DNA from: Meridianimarinicoccus aquatilis
GTDB lineage: Bacteria > Pseudomonadota > Alphaproteobacteria > Rhodobacterales > Rhodobacteraceae
Direction: 5' to 3'
Assembly (NCBI RefSeq): GCF_004358675.1
Contig: NZ_SMZO01000027.1
Span: 1 to 51,047, forward strand
DNA length: 51,047 nt
The notes beneath the pieces were generated by a model that was given only the letters and a program-made list of their open reading frames with translations, was not told where the DNA came from and made no database searches. This document shows positions 49,926 to 51,047 of the stretch, piece after piece. The number at the start of each line of letters is the position of its first letter. The first letter of the stretch is position 1. The position numbers were made by a program, and so were the translations under genes.

Positions 49926-50465
49926 CTATGCCCGCCGTATAGTCTGCGTACTGACTTTGAAAAGCTGAGCAATCTCTGAGACAGAGCGTTGCTCTTAGTC
50001 GCGCATATGTCGAACTTCAGTTTTTTGAGCTTGTGTGAGGGCGGGAGGGCGTCCGCCAACCCGTCCACGTGCTCTTGCCGCTTGTAACCCCTCTTTTGTA
50101 CGCTCTGCGATCCGCTCACGTTCGAACTGGGCTATTGATGCAAAGACGTGAAATGCGAGCCTGCCGGCGGGGGTCGTTGTGTCAATATCTTCAGCCAAAG
50201 AACGAAAGCCGGCCTCACGCTCTTTGATCATTTCAACCAGGTCGAGTAGGTCACGCAATGACCGAGCCAGCCGGTCATATTTGGTGACAACAACAACATC
50301 ACCAGGGCGGAGTTGGTCCAACATGCGGTCCAGGTCTGGACGCATTCGTTTTGCCCCACTGATTTTATCCGTGAATATGCGCTCTGCACCAACAGCCTTT
50401 AAAGCATCTGTTTGAGCTGCAGGGTTTTGCTGATCTGTAGAGACACGCGCATATCCTAAGATCAT
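49926..50465 (-). pseudogene. Serine recombinase (resolvase/invertase type) with a premature stop before the HTH
   Basis: Catalytic domain intact: MILGYARVSTDQQNPAAQTD with Ser9, KYDRLARSLRDLLDLVEMI, DTTTPAGRLAFHVFASIAQFERERIAERTKEG. After RVGGRPPALTQAQKTEVRHMRD a TAA stops translation at 49995. The same frame continues as EQRSVSEIAQLFKVSTQTIRR, the C-terminal helix-turn-helix, to a stop at 49926, so one nonsense change removed the DNA-binding end. It starts in an ATGA overlap with the toxin remnant and its tail runs 17 bases into the convergent secreted-protein gene. Confidence 0.85.
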
Positions 50466-50680
50466 GACATGACCTCTTCCCAGTTACGCCCACCGTAGAA
50501 AATCCGAAGGAAGGTTGCGCGCTGGTCTTGCACCATAAAGGCAATGGTCACGCGACGCTCAAATCCTATTATGCGCAGGCCTGGGCGAATATCGTCGCGC
50601 CGATGGCCTCGTTCTGCCGCGTACAAGAGGTTCTGCACTGGTCCCCAACCTTGGACCGCCGAAAGCTGGAATTTCCCGGC
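50462..50680 (-). pseudogene. RelE/ParE-type toxin, 5' end lost to an IS3 element
   Basis: On the minus strand the 70 last residues, RRDDIRPGLRIIGFERRVTI then IAFMVQDQRATFLRIFYGGRNW, match the C-terminal half of ParE-family toxins (LRPGLRxxxFxRRVxIxFxV, ILRIxYGGRD). The expected first 25 to 30 residues are missing; immediately upstream sits the end of an IS3-type element, whose stop is near 50685. The exact junction cannot be fixed by eye. No antitoxin gene is in view. It is coupled to the recombinase by a four-base overlap, a common toxin/recombinase pairing on plasmids. Confidence 0.78.
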
Positions 50681-50684
50681 TGTC

Positions 50685-51047
50685 TCACGATGACGGGCTG
50701 GTGACGCCATCGGGATAGTGCATGGCGATCGGGGCGTTGTATCCAATCGCGCTGTGAGGTCTGTCCTCGGAGTAGTGTCTACGCCAATCCTCCAGCTTTT
50801 CTTGGGCATCTGCAAGGCTCATGAACCAGTGTGCGTTCAGACATTCGGCCCTTAGCTTACTGTTGAACGCCTCGATGAAGCCGTTGTCGGTGGGTTTTCC
50901 GGGCCGTGAGAAGTCGAGCGTGACGTCGTTCGCATAGGCCCAGAGATCGAGGTCGCGGGAGATAAACTCACTGCCGTAGCACGCCGGGAAGAAGCGCTGC
51001 CGACAGGTTATGGCCGCACGCGCAGCCTCCACATCGCGCAGCGGGTG
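50685..51047 (-). pseudogene. IS3-family transposase OrfB, C-terminal part running off the window edge
   Basis: Minus strand, open to the window end. It shows SEFISRDLDLWAYANDVTLDF, SRPGKPTDNGFIEAFNSKLR with the catalytic Glu, AECLNAHWFMSLADAQEKL and RPHSAIGYNAPIAM. The usual DNG/DQGSEF of the second catalytic Asp reads CYGSEF, so the copy appears inactivated, and the residues before it (TCRQRFFPA) are not family-like. This is a different element from the intact IS407-like copy. Confidence 0.75.

Larger units (their letters stand above)
47710..49942 (+). pseudogene. VPLPA-CTERM secreted protein, interrupted by an IS3 element and frameshifted
   Basis: Removing 47726-48993 and one copy of the GGTG duplication joins ATG 47710 in frame with 48998: MYKPGAIVPVLLALSAAAGQA, a signal peptide, followed by ATFDLLQEDW and a 260-residue beta-rich, AT-richer secreted protein with GNIDFTYAIDG, SADWANATGALNIWD and VEFSINGSFYAEAGHTYLLRL. 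The frame then stops at 49819; shifting by one base after the T7 run (49809-49815) continues as DSSGTISVAPVPLPAGL and LLLGGLAALGLTRRKR, a VPLPA-CTERM sorting tail (Pro-rich motif, helix, basic end) to the stop at 49940. Two lesions make it non-functional unless the T-run slips. No sortase partner is in the window. Confidence 0.85.

Noticed and set aside
1-51047. CRISPR arrays, tRNA or rRNA genes
   Set aside because: I saw no regularly spaced repeat series, no cloverleaf-type gene and no rRNA-like stretch on either strand.

Overview
The window looks like part of an alphaproteobacterial genome of the roseobacter type (Rhodobacteraceae). The reasons are the gene content (heterotetrameric sarcosine oxidase, a TakP-like TRAP transporter, a Mrp antiporter with split subunits, an 'aggregation factor core' secreted protein, a VPLPA-CTERM protein), the fairly high GC content, and dense operons joined by ATGA overlaps. 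The assignment is by family recognition only; no database was searched. I see no tRNA, rRNA or CRISPR array.

Left part (1-6.7 kb): the 3' end of a type I secretion ABC transporter, a poorly coding gap, a small coiled-coil protein, a Na/phosphate cotransporter (NptA/YjbB type), a graveyard with IS30 and IS481 transposase remnants, a DsbA-fold 2-hydroxychromene-2-carboxylate isomerase-like protein and a YghU-type glutathione S-transferase.

Catabolic part (6.9-33.2 kb): the soxBDAG sarcosine oxidase operon, divergent from a GlxA-type AraC regulator; a TRAP transporter operon that also carries a gamma-glutamyltransferase-like Ntn hydrolase and a TauE/SafE permease; a GntR/FCD regulator; a run of kynureninase, aromatic aminotransferase, glutaryl-CoA dehydrogenase, an M24-fold protein that has lost its metal ligands, and a nitrilase-superfamily amidase; a small lipoprotein; then a branched-chain-amino-acid-type ABC system in which permease and both ATPases are one polypeptide, translationally coupled to a cytosine-deaminase-like amidohydrolase, with a divergent NTF2-like protein and a second GntR/FCD regulator. 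This reads as a block of uptake and breakdown modules for nitrogen-containing organic compounds.

Mrp part (33.2-40.2 kb): an eight-gene Mrp-type cation/proton antiporter operon (order E, F, G, A-tail/B, C, then three NuoL/M/N-like subunits), read on the minus strand with stop-start overlaps throughout. The last large subunit lacks the usual TM5 glutamate.

Envelope stress part (40.4-46.3 kb): an ECF sigma factor and its anti-sigma factor, divergent from DUF2333, DUF1127-like, DUF3300 and DUF2950 genes. Two matching promoter-like motifs with identical spacing face away from each other in the 0.15-kb divergent region, so the sigma factor probably drives both itself and its neighbours.

Right end (46.3-51.0 kb): a pile of mobile elements: an IS3 remnant, an IS5/IS427-type copy with a frameshift, an IS6 C-terminal remnant, an IS21 terminus, and an intact-looking IS407-type IS3 element with a 4-bp target duplication. 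That element sits inside the signal peptide of an AT-richer VPLPA-CTERM protein gene that also carries a frameshift in a T7 run. After it come a serine recombinase with a premature stop, a ParE toxin that has lost its 5' part, and another IS3 transposase fragment running off the end.
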